A stretch of DNA of 45,333 bases from an uncultured Eubacteriales bacterium (GTDB taxonomy: Bacteria > Bacillota > Clostridia > Oscillospirales > Oscillospiraceae). The notes below the pieces were generated by a model that did no database searches, was not told the DNA's origin, and saw nothing but the letters and a program-made list of their open reading frames with translations. Shown here one piece after another: positions 24,339 through 32,296 of the stretch. The stretch lies in contig UROG01000020.1 in NCBI GenBank assembly GCA_900549485.1, forward strand, positions 1 to 45,333, read 5' to 3'. The number at the start of each line of letters is the position of its first letter. Position 1 is the first letter of the stretch. A program made the translations under genes and the position numbers.

Positions 24339-26119
24339 TAGTCTTCCTCCTCGCCGTCATCGTAGAAATCATCATCGTCGTCTTCAAGACGCTCTATCCT
24401 GTCTATATTGCGCACGGCGAAGCTTGCCTCACGGCGCGTGTCGGCGGCTTTGACATACGCTATCAGCATCCAGCAGCTCAGAAGCGACGAGCCGCCGCGT
24501 GAGACAAACGGAAATGTGACCCCGGTAAAGGGAAGAATGTCGAGCGAGCCGAAGACATTCAGACCCAGCTGGATAAGCATCATGCTCATTGCGGCGCAGG
24601 CGGCTATGGAATAGAAGGCCGAACGGCCGTTCCGTGCGCTCCTGACGGCAAAAAAAGCGAGAGTAAGCACGGCGAGAACCATGCATATGCCTATCGACAG
24701 ACCCAGCTCCTCACAGGTTTCCGCAAAGACCATATCGGTGTTGGCGGCAAAAACGGTGTGCAGCCAGCCGTTGCCTGCACCCTTGCCGAAAAGCCCGCCC
24801 GAAGCGGCGGCCGACATTGCACGCGTCTGCTGGTAGCCCTTGTCGTAAATATCCTCCCATACATGACCCCATATTGAAAAACGGTCGGCAATATAGGGCT
24901 TTATGGATATGGCAAGAAATCCCGCAAGCCCCGCGCCGGAGAGAGCAAGCATCACCGTTGCTACGGAGCCGGAGCGCATGAAGGAAATGACGAGAAAGCT
25001 TACAAAAAATACGAATGCCGTACCGAAGTCGCCGATAAGCGCGAGCGCGACGACACAGGCTGCGGAGTAGAAAATGAAGCTGTACAGGTTTTTGGAACGG
25101 TAGAGCCTGTCAAGCGTGGAGGAGCCAACATATATATAGAATACTTTGACAAATTCGGAGGGCTGAAAGGAAAATCCGCCGATCTCAAGCCAGTTTCGTG
25201 CGCCGAAAACCGCGTCGCTTGTCAGGACGTTCAGCCCCAGCAGGAGCATTGCCAGAATACCGACGGGGACGCGCATAGCTGCCGTGCGCTTCAGATTCCT
25301 AAGCCACCAGCCGCCGAAAAGGAACAGCAGAACGCCGATGAGCGTAAGAATAAACTGCTTTGCGATGTCTTCCGGCGTAGAGGAGGCGGCAATTGACATG
25401 CCGAGTGCCGACAGGTAAAACGCCAGCGTTTCCACCTCGAAGCCGGAGCGCCCCATAAGGCGCATCGCGTAATAGCACAGCCATTGCAGCAGGACAAGTC
25501 CGGCGAACGCGAGGGCGATCGACGCGGCATATTCGCTCTGAGTGTATATAAGATGCTCTACCATGAGGCACAGCTCAAAAAGCGAAAGCTCAAACAGCGT
25601 TACCGAGGGAGAGACGGCCTGCCCCGCTCTTGTGCGCCTTGCCTCAAGCTGCTTTTTCTGCTCAGTGCTGATGTCCGAAAAGCGCACGACGTTTCCGGCA
25701 AGGTTGAGCACGTCTCCGCTGCGCAGTGCCGTACCGCCCATGCCGACCTTTACGCCGTTCACCCATACGCCGCCCTTGGAGAAAATGTCATATATTTTCC
25801 AGACGCCTTTGTCGTTCCTTGTGAGAACGGCGTGTACACGGTTGAGCGAAGGACTATCTATGCGGATATCGGAAAAAGGGGAGCGGCCGAGAGTGTTTTC
25901 CCAGTGACATATGGGAATATGCTCCTTCTTGCGGGAGATATAGGCCCAGACCTCCGGTTCGTAGCGCTCATTGAGCATGGAACGGATGCATCTTACGATA
26001 ATGGCAACGGACAGGAGAAATATACCGTACTGTGCGATAGTAACGGTATACTCGAAAAACAGATTCAACGCCCCACGCTTCTTTCGTACTGAGATCGACC
26101 GCGCACCGCGCCCGGTCAA
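24335..26119 (-). CDS. FHA domain-FtsW/RodA/SpoVE (SEDS) fusion
   Basis: A 594-residue protein. After a first membrane helix (about residues 25-45) comes an FHA domain (about 75-150, with LGRSPFSDIRI, SLNRVHAVL and VWVNG), then a SEDS peptidoglycan polymerase with about ten helices. NWLEIGGFSFQPSEFVK, the NTDMVFAETCEELG loop carrying the likely catalytic Asp, and GVTFPFVSRGGSSLL near the end are conserved. The tail is a run of acidic residues. The FHA domain should bind phosphothreonine, linking wall synthesis to a Ser/Thr kinase not seen here. The TTG start at 26119 is uncertain: it has no Shine-Dalgarno but overlaps the stop of a seven-codon upstream frame. Confidence 0.88.
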   Translation of the reverse strand: MTGRGARSISVRKKRGALNLFFEYTVTIAQYGIFLLSVAIIVRCIRSMLNERYEPEVWAYISRKKEHIPICHWENTLGRSPFSDIRIDSPSLNRVHAVLTRNDKGVWKIYDIFSKGGVWVNGVKVGMGGTALRSGDVLNLAGNVVRFSDISTEQKKQLEARRTRAGQAVSPSVTLFELSLFELCLMVEHLIYTQSEYAASIALAFAGLVLLQWLCYYAMRLMGRSGFEVETLAFYLSALGMSIAASSTPEDIAKQFILTLIGVLLFLFGGWWLRNLKRTAAMRVPVGILAMLLLGLNVLTSDAVFGARNWLEIGGFSFQPSEFVKVFYIYVGSSTLDRLYRSKNLYSFIFYSAACVVALALIGDFGTAFVFFVSFLVISFMRSGSVATVMLALSGAGLAGFLAISIKPYIADRFSIWGHVWEDIYDKGYQQTRAMSAAASGGLFGKGAGNGWLHTVFAANTDMVFAETCEELGLSIGICMVLAVLTLAFFAVRSARNGRSAFYSIAACAAMSMMLIQLGLNVFGSLDILPFTGVTFPFVSRGGSSLLSCWMLIAYVKAADTRREASFAVRNIDRIERLEDDDDDFYDDGEEEDY

Positions 26120-26156
26120 AGCCGGACAGCGCGCCGCATTGCGGTATTAACAATAA

Positions 26157-26185
26157 ATTATAGCATATAAATCTACCGCTGACAA
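26157..26185 (-). promoter_or_regulatory. Strong sigma-A promoter of the FtsW-PBP-ABCF-YdcF operon
   Basis: Minus-strand TTGTCA (complement of 26180-26185), 17-base spacer, TATAAT (complement of 26157-26162). The start of transcription would fall about 30 bases before the FtsW/RodA start. Confidence 0.75.
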
Positions 26186-26195
26186 CACGGCATGC

Positions 26196-26236
26196 ACGAA
26201 AAAAGCCCTCCTCCCGTTTTACGGAAGGAGGGCTTT
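26196..26236 (-). terminator. Intrinsic terminator of the LysM peptide gene
   Basis: Arms 26202-26212 (AAAGCCCTCCT) and 26226-26236 pair, with an inner CCG/CGG. On the minus strand the stem is followed by TTTTTT. It separates the LysM peptide gene from the cell-wall operon promoter. Confidence 0.85.
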
Positions 26237-26248
26237 AAAATAACGTGT

Positions 26249-26473
26249 TCAGCGATCCTTGGGGATGAGAAGCTGCTGACCTACTCTGAGAATGTAGGGA
26301 TAGGGGATGTTGTTAAGATTTGCGAGGTATGCAAGACCATAGCCAAAGAATGTGGCAATTCCGGCAAGAGTGTCGCCGTATTTGACGACATAGGTGAAGT
26401 AATCATCGTACTTTACGCCGCCGGCTGCTTTGTCAAGAGCTTCGTCGTTCAAAAGCTTTTCGTTGTCGGACAT
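26249..26473 (-). CDS. Small LysM protein with a double-glycine-type leader
   Basis: A 74-residue protein. Residues 1-19 end in LNDEALDKAAGG, which resembles the ELxxVxGG leader of bacteriocin/Nif11-type peptides. A single LysM domain follows (YVVKYGDTLAGIATFFGYG, LANLNNIPYPYILRVGQQLLIP), which binds peptidoglycan or chitin oligomers. There is no ordinary signal peptide. If the GG is cut, a LysM peptide of about 55 residues would be released. It has its own promoter (26539-26566), matching that of the other leader peptide, and a GGAGGT ribosome-binding site. No C39-peptidase transporter is encoded nearby. Confidence 0.8.
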   Translation of the reverse strand: MSDNEKLLNDEALDKAAGGVKYDDYFTYVVKYGDTLAGIATFFGYGLAYLANLNNIPYPYILRVGQQLLIPKDR

Positions 26474-26538
26474 TGTGTTTTACCTCCGTTTTTATGTTGT
26501 TGACCTTGCTGATCAAGGGTATTTTGTTTACATCATTA

Positions 26539-26566
26539 ATTACGCCGGAGCGGGGCAAATGTTACA
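26539..26566 (-). promoter_or_regulatory. ECF-type promoter of the LysM peptide gene
   Basis: Minus-strand TGTAAC (complement of 26561-26566), exactly 16 bases, then CGTAAT (complement of 26539-26544). The AAC and CGT cores are those of ECF sigma promoters. The same element with the same spacing stands before the gene at 27626, so both are probably served by the ECF sigma factor at 27708-28232. Confidence 0.7.
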
Positions 26567-26569
26567 CTG

Positions 26570-27415
26570 TCAAAGGAATAATTTTTCTTCTTCTATACGC
26601 ATAAGGAACCCGAATGGCTCTGACGGAGCGGAAAAGTCCCTGCCGAGCGTGCCGAGCATGGCGCTCACACGTTTGACCGCCCCGTCAAGCTCCTGCGCCG
26701 GAACATAGTTTTCAAGCCGTCCGCCGGGGACATACCTATCGCCCTGCACACCTAAAAGCTTAGCGGCGAGCGCCGCGTCATAGCGGCCGAGAGCGGCGAT
26801 TATGCCGTTCATGTCCGCAAGCACCTCGTCGCGCACGGCGTCACGGTTATCCGGAAACAGCCGCCTGCTGACAAAATGGGCAAGCTCGTGGTATTTACGT
26901 ATCTCGTGCGAGAGGGAAAGCCACTGTTCCGCACCGAAGCAAGCGCTTTCCGGACTAAGCGCGCTGTAATATCCGTGAGAGAGAATGATCACGGCGTCGC
27001 GGAAATTACGGCTGTCAGCAGTGAAAGCGGCAAACTCACCGTCCCAATCGCTGCCGCCGGAGGCGGTGTATCCGCGCTTGTGAGCACGTATTTTTTCCCA
27101 ATTGATAAGCCCGGATACCGTTGACGCGCCCATGGACGGCGGAATAGGGCGCATTTCGCAGCGGTAGGCGAGGGCGCGGACGCAGTGCTCAAAATCGTAC
27201 CGGTTATGGAACGTGACTATATCGACACTGCCTGCCGGTGTTTCGGCGGTTTCAAGACTGTCAAGCGGGGAAAAAGAGAAGTCCGGCGCCCCGGAGATAT
27301 CCTCACCCCGAAGAACCGCACTTCTGTATAGATCGCTGTGCCGCGTTTCGTCTGAAATGGGGAGCAGCAGCTGCGGATACCGGCGGCTGAGAAGCGTTAC
27401 GGCATGCTCACTCAT
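26570..27415 (-). CDS. Putative HExxH zinc metallopeptidase of unknown family
   Basis: A 281-residue soluble protein that I cannot place in a named family. Its centre contains HELAH (residues 176-180) followed by DEVLAD (196-201), the spacing of a zincin with a third acidic ligand (E197). An IPPSMGASTVSGLINWEKI block (91-109) looks like a conserved motif. There is no signal peptide or membrane segment, so it should act in the cytoplasm. It overlaps the leader-peptide gene upstream by eight bases and is therefore translated with it. Processing of the two leader peptides is an attractive but unproven role. Confidence 0.7.
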   Translation of the reverse strand: MSEHAVTLLSRRYPQLLLPISDETRHSDLYRSAVLRGEDISGAPDFSFSPLDSLETAETPAGSVDIVTFHNRYDFEHCVRALAYRCEMRPIPPSMGASTVSGLINWEKIRAHKRGYTASGGSDWDGEFAAFTADSRNFRDAVIILSHGYYSALSPESACFGAEQWLSLSHEIRKYHELAHFVSRRLFPDNRDAVRDEVLADMNGIIAALGRYDAALAAKLLGVQGDRYVPGGRLENYVPAQELDGAVKRVSAMLGTLGRDFSAPSEPFGFLMRIEEEKLFL

Positions 27416-27626
27416 TTTCTTTCTGCCGTCCCGTGGTAAAGTAACGAGAAGCGTTTATATCTGCGGAAGAGTCGTGCTTTACGATACCGCCGGCTACGTC
27501 GTCAAGAAACTCGTCGGAAAGCTCATTGGCGGAATATTTGTCTGTCATTATGGAAAGAGCGTCCCGCCAACCGGGCATTTTCAGCGTATCCGCGCAAATT
27601 CGCAGAAGTTTTTCGGTTTTTTCCAT
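27408..27626 (-). CDS. Small peptide with Nif11/bacteriocin-like double-glycine leader
   Basis: A 72-residue peptide. The first 47 residues look like a Nif11-type leader: a helical N-terminal part, then ELSDEFLDDVAGG ending at residues 46-47. The remaining 25 residues are hydrophilic and without cysteine (starting IVKHDSSADINAS). No sign of lanthipeptide or other modification sites is clear. It is preceded by an ECF-type promoter and followed in overlap by the HExxH gene. It could equally be a cytoplasmic regulator of the sigma factor. Confidence 0.7.
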   Translation of the reverse strand: MEKTEKLLRICADTLKMPGWRDALSIMTDKYSANELSDEFLDDVAGGIVKHDSSADINASRYFTTGRQKENE

Positions 27627-27663
27627 TTATTCTTCACTCCCGTAATTTCTTTTCACGCCATAC

Positions 27664-27691
27664 AGTACGCACCGGCTGCGTATTTGTTACA
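27664..27691 (-). promoter_or_regulatory. ECF-type promoter of the leader-peptide/HExxH unit
   Basis: Minus-strand TGTAAC (complement of 27686-27691), 16 bases, CGTACT (complement of 27664-27669), about 40 bases before the peptide start and just after the sigma factor stop. Spacing and cores match the element at 26539-26566. Confidence 0.7.
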
Positions 27692-27707
27692 GGAACTTTT
27701 AAAATGG

Positions 27708-28232
27708 TCATGAAAAAAAGTCCTCCGGCGAGAAATCGGAATCTTCAAGGAACTTGCTCATTTTGCCGATGGCGCGGCTCTGTATAACGCGGACGTTGCC
27801 CGGCGTCAGAGCGAGACGCTTTGCGGTCTCATCGGGCGAAAGCCCCTTGAGACAGCGCAGGACAACGACGCTGCGGCTGCGCTCGTCAAGAATACTGAGC
27901 GCCTTCGCCACAGCCTGACGGCACGCCATCACGTTTATTGCTTTGGACATATCGTCACGGCCGGGGGTGAGATCGGCCTCCATGGCGTCAAGACTGACCT
28001 GATCCTTTTTCGACCTGTAATAGCTTATAAGCTTGCGCTTTGCGATTATGTACAGCCATGCCTGCTCGTTGCAGCGCGACGGATCAAATTCGGCGGCGTG
28101 CCTGTGACAGCTCAGAAAAACCTCCTGCAAAATGTCCTCGGCGTCTTCGCGGGAGCTTGTGTGGTGCATAAGGTATTTCAGCAGAGCGGCGGAATATTCA
28201 AGCATCAGATGTTCGATCCACTGTTCATCCAT
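27708..28232 (-). CDS. ECF-type RNA polymerase sigma factor
   Basis: A 174-residue sigma-70-family protein with only regions 2 and 4. Region 2: SREDAEDILQEVFLSCHRHAAEFD and EQAWLYIIAKRKLISYYRSKK. Region 4: LDERSRSVVVLRCLKGLSPDETAKRLALTPGNVRVIQSRAIGKM. No membrane anti-sigma gene adjoins it, which is unusual. Downstream on the same strand are a leader peptide, an HExxH protein and a LysM peptide. Two of the three transcription units share a TGTAAC-N16-CGTA element. A related but shorter element (TGTAAA-N14-CGTAAA) lies upstream of this gene near 28285-28315, so self-activation is possible. Confidence 0.9.
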   Translation of the reverse strand: MDEQWIEHLMLEYSAALLKYLMHHTSSREDAEDILQEVFLSCHRHAAEFDPSRCNEQAWLYIIAKRKLISYYRSKKDQVSLDAMEADLTPGRDDMSKAINVMACRQAVAKALSILDERSRSVVVLRCLKGLSPDETAKRLALTPGNVRVIQSRAIGKMSKFLEDSDFSPEDFFS

Positions 28233-28402
28233 AGTACAGCCCTCAATCGTAATAATTTACATAATCTGGTTTTCTTTTTTCCTATTTTACGTTATAGGGC
28301 GGATATTTACAACTGTTTTTTTATTTTTGTAAAAATATGCCAATATTCGGGCAAGGTTTTTGCGCGTTTTGCGGAAACGCGGGGGAAAACAGGCGCGCGC
28401 AC

Positions 28403-28432
28403 TTGACGGTGCCGGTACAGGCGGGATATAAT
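28403..28432 (+). promoter_or_regulatory. Sigma-A promoter of dut
   Basis: TTGACG (28403-28408), 18-base spacer, TATAAT (28427-28432), about 60 bases before the dut start. Confidence 0.7.
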
Positions 28433-28493
28433 TACAGTCAAATAAAAGTGCGGATAACGGGGCGCGGTATGCGCTCTGAAAACGGAGGCAGAA

Positions 28494-28928
28494 ATGATAG
28501 TAAAGATAAAAAAGCTGAGAGAAAATGCGCGCCTGCCGCACCGCGGCTCGGCTGCCGCGGCGGGATACGATCTGTACGCCTGCATCGATGAGCCAGTCAG
28601 CATTGAGCCGTATGCCACGGCTATGATAGGCACCGGCATTTCTGCCGCGATACCGGAGGGGTATTTCGGCGCGGTCGTTGCAAGGAGCGGTCTTGCCGCA
28701 AAGCAGGGGCTTCGTCCGGCAAACTGCATCGGGATATGCGACAGCGATTACAGGGGTGAATACATTGTTGCCATGCATAACGACAGCGGCGAAACACGCA
28801 CCGTTCAGCCGGGGGACAGAATAGCCCAGCTTGTCGTCATGCCGTTTCTGGCAGTTGATTTTGAAGAGGCGGAGGAGCTTGACGGAACAGAGCGCGGCGC
28901 GGGCGGCTTCGGCTCAACAGGCAGATAA
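28494..28928 (+). CDS. dut: dUTP diphosphatase
   Basis: A 144-residue trimeric dUTPase that hydrolyses dUTP to dUMP and pyrophosphate, keeping uracil out of DNA. All five motifs are visible in order: AAGYDLYA, ARSGLA, GICDSDYRGEYIV, PGDRIAQLVV and RGAGGFGSTG. The ATG has CGGAGG five bases upstream. It is monocistronic, divergent from the ECF sigma gene. Confidence 0.95.
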   Translation: MIVKIKKLRENARLPHRGSAAAAGYDLYACIDEPVSIEPYATAMIGTGISAAIPEGYFGAVVARSGLAAKQGLRPANCIGICDSDYRGEYIVAMHNDSGETRTVQPGDRIAQLVVMPFLAVDFEEAEELDGTERGAGGFGSTGR

Positions 28929-28930
28929 AA

Positions 28931-28959
28931 GCCTTGGGCAGATAAAATCTGCCCAAGGC
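28931..28959 (+). terminator. Perfect hairpin after dut
   Basis: Two 13-bp arms (GCCTTGGGCAGAT, 28931-28943, and its complement 28947-28959) begin two bases after the dut stop. No T-run follows directly, so it may act as an mRNA 3'-end protector more than as a strict terminator. Confidence 0.55.
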
Positions 28960-28961
28960 AT

Positions 28962-28992
28962 AGCTTGTCAAAAAAGCTTGCTTCTTTGACAA
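28962..28992. repeat. Stem-loop sharing AGCTTGTCAAAAAAGC with 1658-1673
   Basis: TTGTCAAAAAAGC (28965-28977) pairs with GCTTCTTTGACAA (28980-28992). The single mismatch becomes G-U in minus-strand RNA, which suits the end of the TetR gene transcript. The 16-nt flank is identical to the element between ispE and spoIIR. Confidence 0.5.
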
Positions 28993-29018
28993 AAATCTCT
29001 GTGAGCTTTTTTACAATA

Positions 29019-29609
29019 TCAGCTTTCCTGATTGTCCGAAAAAAGGTCGGATTGCAGGAGATCTCTGTACATGGATCTTGCCAGCTCTCTCACTTTGCTG
29101 TCGGGCATGTCCTCATCGGCGCAGGCGTTGACCACGCCGAACAGACCGTTGGATATGAGCGCGGCGGTCTGTCTTATCGGGTACTTCGGCACAAGACTTG
29201 TGTGGCGGCGTATATAATCGTCAACACAGCGGAAGACATAGTTGAAAAATTCGGAAAACAGGTACGGATTTTCATTTGCCCCGATATGCGAAAAAAAGTC
29301 CTGATTGTCATAGAACAGGCATAGGATACATTCAAGCAGGTTTTCATATCCGATATGTCCGTCGTTGTTCGGGTTGTTGAGCTTCTGCATCCTATGATAA
29401 TTGATGTCCGCTTCATTCATATAGTCGGAGATCATTTCATTCAGCAGGGAATATTTGCTGTCATAATGCGTGTAGAAGGTAATGCGGCTGATCATGCCTA
29501 CACGGCATATTTCTGCCACGGTGATTTTCTCAAACGGTTTTTCCTGAAGCAAGCTGATAAGCGTGCTTCTTATGTTGTGCTTTGTCTTAGTGACTCTCTT
29601 GTCTTCCAT
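29019..29609 (-). CDS. TetR/AcrR family transcriptional regulator
   Basis: A 196-residue regulator. The N-terminal helix-turn-helix spans about residues 8-52 (IRSTLISLLQEKPFEKITVAEICRVGMISR, with the family's FYTHYDSK after it) and is followed by a helical ligand-binding domain that is not diagnostic. It is divergent from the PAP2-like gene, a likely target. Its promoter is at 29693-29721. Confidence 0.88.
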   Translation of the reverse strand: MEDKRVTKTKHNIRSTLISLLQEKPFEKITVAEICRVGMISRITFYTHYDSKYSLLNEMISDYMNEADINYHRMQKLNNPNNDGHIGYENLLECILCLFYDNQDFFSHIGANENPYLFSEFFNYVFRCVDDYIRRHTSLVPKYPIRQTAALISNGLFGVVNACADEDMPDSKVRELARSMYRDLLQSDLFSDNQES

Positions 29610-29692
29610 TGCGCTTTACTCTTTTTGAAATGTGTACAAATAACGAACAAATTGCTTGATATCAGCATTGCATCAGGGGCAATCTTTGGCTT

Positions 29693-29721
29693 ATTATAAC
29701 ATATGGAAGCTTTTAGGTCAA
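29693..29721 (-). promoter_or_regulatory. Promoter of the TetR gene
   Basis: Minus-strand TTGACC (complement of 29716-29721), 17-base spacer, TATAAT (complement of 29693-29698), about 85 bases before the start codon, in the gap shared with the divergent membrane-protein gene. Confidence 0.65.
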
Positions 29722-29818
29722 TTCGGAAACGGAATATCATACAATCGGCTTGAGCAAATGGTAGAGAACAGCAAGCCGATTTTGCCGAGTCTGTATTTAA
29801 ACGGAAGGGGGACTTAAA

Positions 29819-30397
29819 ATGTTCAGGGACAGAGTCGCAAAATTCATCAGGATAATTTCTATTCCGCCCATTGTTGTTTCGGCGCTGGCATGGAGCCTGT
29901 ATACCGGCACGGATAATGTTTTCGGCAGCACACTGGAGGCTTTCTTGCTGATACTGTTTCTGGGGATCGTCCCCGCTCTGGCATATCCGTGCCAGATGCT
30001 TGTTCCAAAGTGGAAAAGCGGGGGACGCGCCGCGCAAAGAAAGCTTGCGTTTGTGTTCTCCTTTGCGGGGTACACCGCCGCGCTGATCTGGTCGTTCGCC
30101 TCGGGCAAAAGTACGGCTCTGCGCACGATAACCATGTCCTATTTTCTCAGCGTCGTTATTCTGATTATTTTCAATAAGCTCCTGAAAATCCGCAGCAGCG
30201 GCCATTCATGCAGCGCCACCGCGCCTATCGCGCTGATATTTCTTTATGTCGGCTGGGTGAATGCTTTGCCGTGGCTTGCTTTCCTTGCGGCTGTGGTATG
30301 GTCGTCGCTTTACCTGAAAAGGCATACCGCCGGACAGCTTTTCTTCGGCAGCGTTACATGTCTGCTGTCAGTGTGCCTTTCACTGCTCCTGCTGTAA
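29819..30397 (+). CDS. PAP2-like integral membrane protein with degenerate catalytic motifs
   Basis: A 192-residue protein with about six hydrophobic helices. RSSGHS after K-rich residues recalls the PSGH motif of PAP2 phosphatases, and LKRHTAGQLFFGS the SRxxxxxHxxxD motif. But the first Pro and the final Asp are absent, so phosphatase activity is doubtful. GGAAGGGGG precedes the ATG. It is divergent from the TetR gene and may be controlled by it. Confidence 0.6.
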   Translation: MFRDRVAKFIRIISIPPIVVSALAWSLYTGTDNVFGSTLEAFLLILFLGIVPALAYPCQMLVPKWKSGGRAAQRKLAFVFSFAGYTAALIWSFASGKSTALRTITMSYFLSVVILIIFNKLLKIRSSGHSCSATAPIALIFLYVGWVNALPWLAFLAAVVWSSLYLKRHTAGQLFFGSVTCLLSVCLSLLLL

Positions 30398-30412
30398 GCG
30401 CATATAATGTTT

Positions 30413-30447
30413 CACCGCCCTGAGATACAAGCTATCTCAGGGCGGTG
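30413..30447. terminator. Hairpin between convergent genes
   Basis: Perfect 15-bp arms (CACCGCCCTGAGATA, 30413-30427, and complement 30433-30447) around CAAGC, between the PAP2-like gene and the ABC permease gene. T-runs are weak on both sides. Confidence 0.55.
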
Positions 30448-30490
30448 ATGCTTTCGGCTTTCTCTTCCGGAGGAAGCCGGACTTTTCTTA

Positions 30491-31339
30491 TCAGCCTTTG
30501 ACTGCGCCGGCGGTCATACCCTCTACAAAGTATTTCTGCACGGCTGCAAAGAGAATGACGACGGGAATGGTCGTTATCGTACCAAGCGCCATTATTATGC
30601 CCCAATCAATATGGGTGGAGCTTATGTAGTTTGAAATACCGACAGTAAGCGTCTTCATCGTCTCTTTGTTTATGAGTACGCTTGAGAGCAAAAATTCGTT
30701 CCATGACATAATGAACGCCATAATACCCGTGGACAGGATGCCGGAGATGCACAGCGGAAAGTCGATCTGCACAAAAACCTGCCATTCGTTCGCGCCGTCT
30801 ATCATGGCGGCCTCGTCTATTTCTCTGGGCAACTTGCGGAAGAAGGAGATCAGCAGCCATACCGAGAAGGGGAGCGTTATTGTAAGATGCCCTATGATAA
30901 CGCCGACGTGGCTTCCTGTGAGGTGAAGCGCCGCCATTATTTTATAAAGCGGGATCATAAGCATGATAGGCGGGATGCAGTACGCCGCGAGGATGCTCAT
31001 CCTCAGAAGGCGGCTGCCCTTGTAGCTGAAGCGCGTGACGCTGTACGCCGTGAGTGTGCCTATACCCATATCAACGACCATTACTATTCCGGCAATTTTC
31101 AGCGAATTGAGAAAATAATGTATTACGTTTTCATTGGAAAATGCCTGCTTGTACCATTCCAGTGAGAATACCGTGGGAAACACCTTCGGCGGAACGTTGA
31201 ACAGCTCCGTGCCGGGCTTGAAGGAGCTTATTATCATCCACAGAAGCGGGAAGCCGACCATAATGATAACGAACAGCACAAGGATGCACGTTATGATCGT
31301 GGATTTCAGTTTCTGCTGCTTTAAGCTGCTTTCTTTCAT
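30491..31339 (-). CDS. Carbohydrate ABC transporter permease, MalG type
   Basis: A 282-residue permease with six helices and the cytoplasmic EAA loop (EIDEAAMIDGANEWQVF), which docks the ATPase. It is the last gene of the catabolic operon, 17 bases after the MalF-type gene. No ATPase gene is present; such CUT1 systems often share an MsmK-like ATPase encoded elsewhere. Confidence 0.9.
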   Translation of the reverse strand: MKESSLKQQKLKSTIITCILVLFVIIMVGFPLLWMIISSFKPGTELFNVPPKVFPTVFSLEWYKQAFSNENVIHYFLNSLKIAGIVMVVDMGIGTLTAYSVTRFSYKGSRLLRMSILAAYCIPPIMLMIPLYKIMAALHLTGSHVGVIIGHLTITLPFSVWLLISFFRKLPREIDEAAMIDGANEWQVFVQIDFPLCISGILSTGIMAFIMSWNEFLLSSVLINKETMKTLTVGISNYISSTHIDWGIIMALGTITTIPVVILFAAVQKYFVEGMTAGAVKG

Positions 31340-31356
31340 GACCTGCTTCTCCTTTC

Positions 31357-32271
31357 TTATTCATCCGCCGCACCGGTTCTGAGATAGAACACGATGCAGA
31401 TAAACATCAGAACGCCGAGAACCATTGATATCGCGGAGGCGGCGCCCAGCTGGAACGAGCCGAAGGACGTGCTGTAAATGAGTATCGGCAGATGTGTTGT
31501 AGAGCCGACAGGTCCGCCGCCGGTGATCATATAGATAAGATCGTAGTATGTAGCCGTCCATATCGTGCGCAGCACTATGAGAACGGCAGTGGTACCCTTG
31601 AGCTGCGGCAGGGTTATATGCAGGAAGCTCTGCCATTTTGTCGCGCCGTCAACCGTGGCCGCCTCGTACATCTGTTTGTCGATCGACTTGAGCGCCGCCC
31701 AGTATATCAGCATCGGGAACGGGTAGGAGCGCCATATGTTTATTATGACGACCACCCACATCGCAGGTCCCTTCATTGCGAGCAGCGACTGTCTTGCCTC
31801 AATCCAGCCCGCTTTCTGCATCCAATAGCTGAGTATGCCGTAGTCGGAGTTGAACACCCATTTGGCGATCAGCGCCATTGTGACGGCGGGAACGACATAA
31901 GGGATGAGCAGAAAGCTCCTGAGCGCAGTAGCGCCTTTCATCGGGCGGCTTATAAGCAGCGCCAGCGCAAGTCCCAGCACGACCTGACCGAGGACGGACC
32001 AGAACGTCCATACGCAGGTATTCCAGAAATATTTCTTGAACAGCCTGTTGGAGAACATTGAGATATAATTTTTCAGCCCGACGAAATGCATTCCCTTTTT
32101 GGCGGAAAGAGACGCGTCCGTAAAGCTCAGTACAACGTTGTAAACTACCGGGTAAAGCACAAAAACGAGCAAAAAGATAATTGCCGGAAGTGCAAAAGCC
32201 AACCCGATCATATTGTGCCTTTTTGCGTACCCACCTGAAAGTCTTCTTTTTTGAATAACTGTTTCGCTCAT
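31357..32271 (-). CDS. Carbohydrate ABC transporter permease, MalF type
   Basis: A 304-residue CUT1 permease with six helices after a basic N-terminus (QKRRLSGGYAKRHN) and the EAA loop YEAATVDGATKWQSFLHITLP. It pairs with the MalG-type permease just downstream. A GC-rich stem-loop (32297-32324) separates it from the substrate-binding-protein gene. Confidence 0.9.
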   Translation of the reverse strand: MSETVIQKRRLSGGYAKRHNMIGLAFALPAIIFLLVFVLYPVVYNVVLSFTDASLSAKKGMHFVGLKNYISMFSNRLFKKYFWNTCVWTFWSVLGQVVLGLALALLISRPMKGATALRSFLLIPYVVPAVTMALIAKWVFNSDYGILSYWMQKAGWIEARQSLLAMKGPAMWVVVIINIWRSYPFPMLIYWAALKSIDKQMYEAATVDGATKWQSFLHITLPQLKGTTAVLIVLRTIWTATYYDLIYMITGGGPVGSTTHLPILIYSTSFGSFQLGAASAISMVLGVLMFICIVFYLRTGAADE

Positions 32272-32296
32272 TTTTCTAATCTCCCGGTTTAAAGCA

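Noticed and set aside
29819..30397. Active PAP2 phosphatase
   Set aside because: The fold pattern is similar, but the PSGH proline and the final aspartate are missing.
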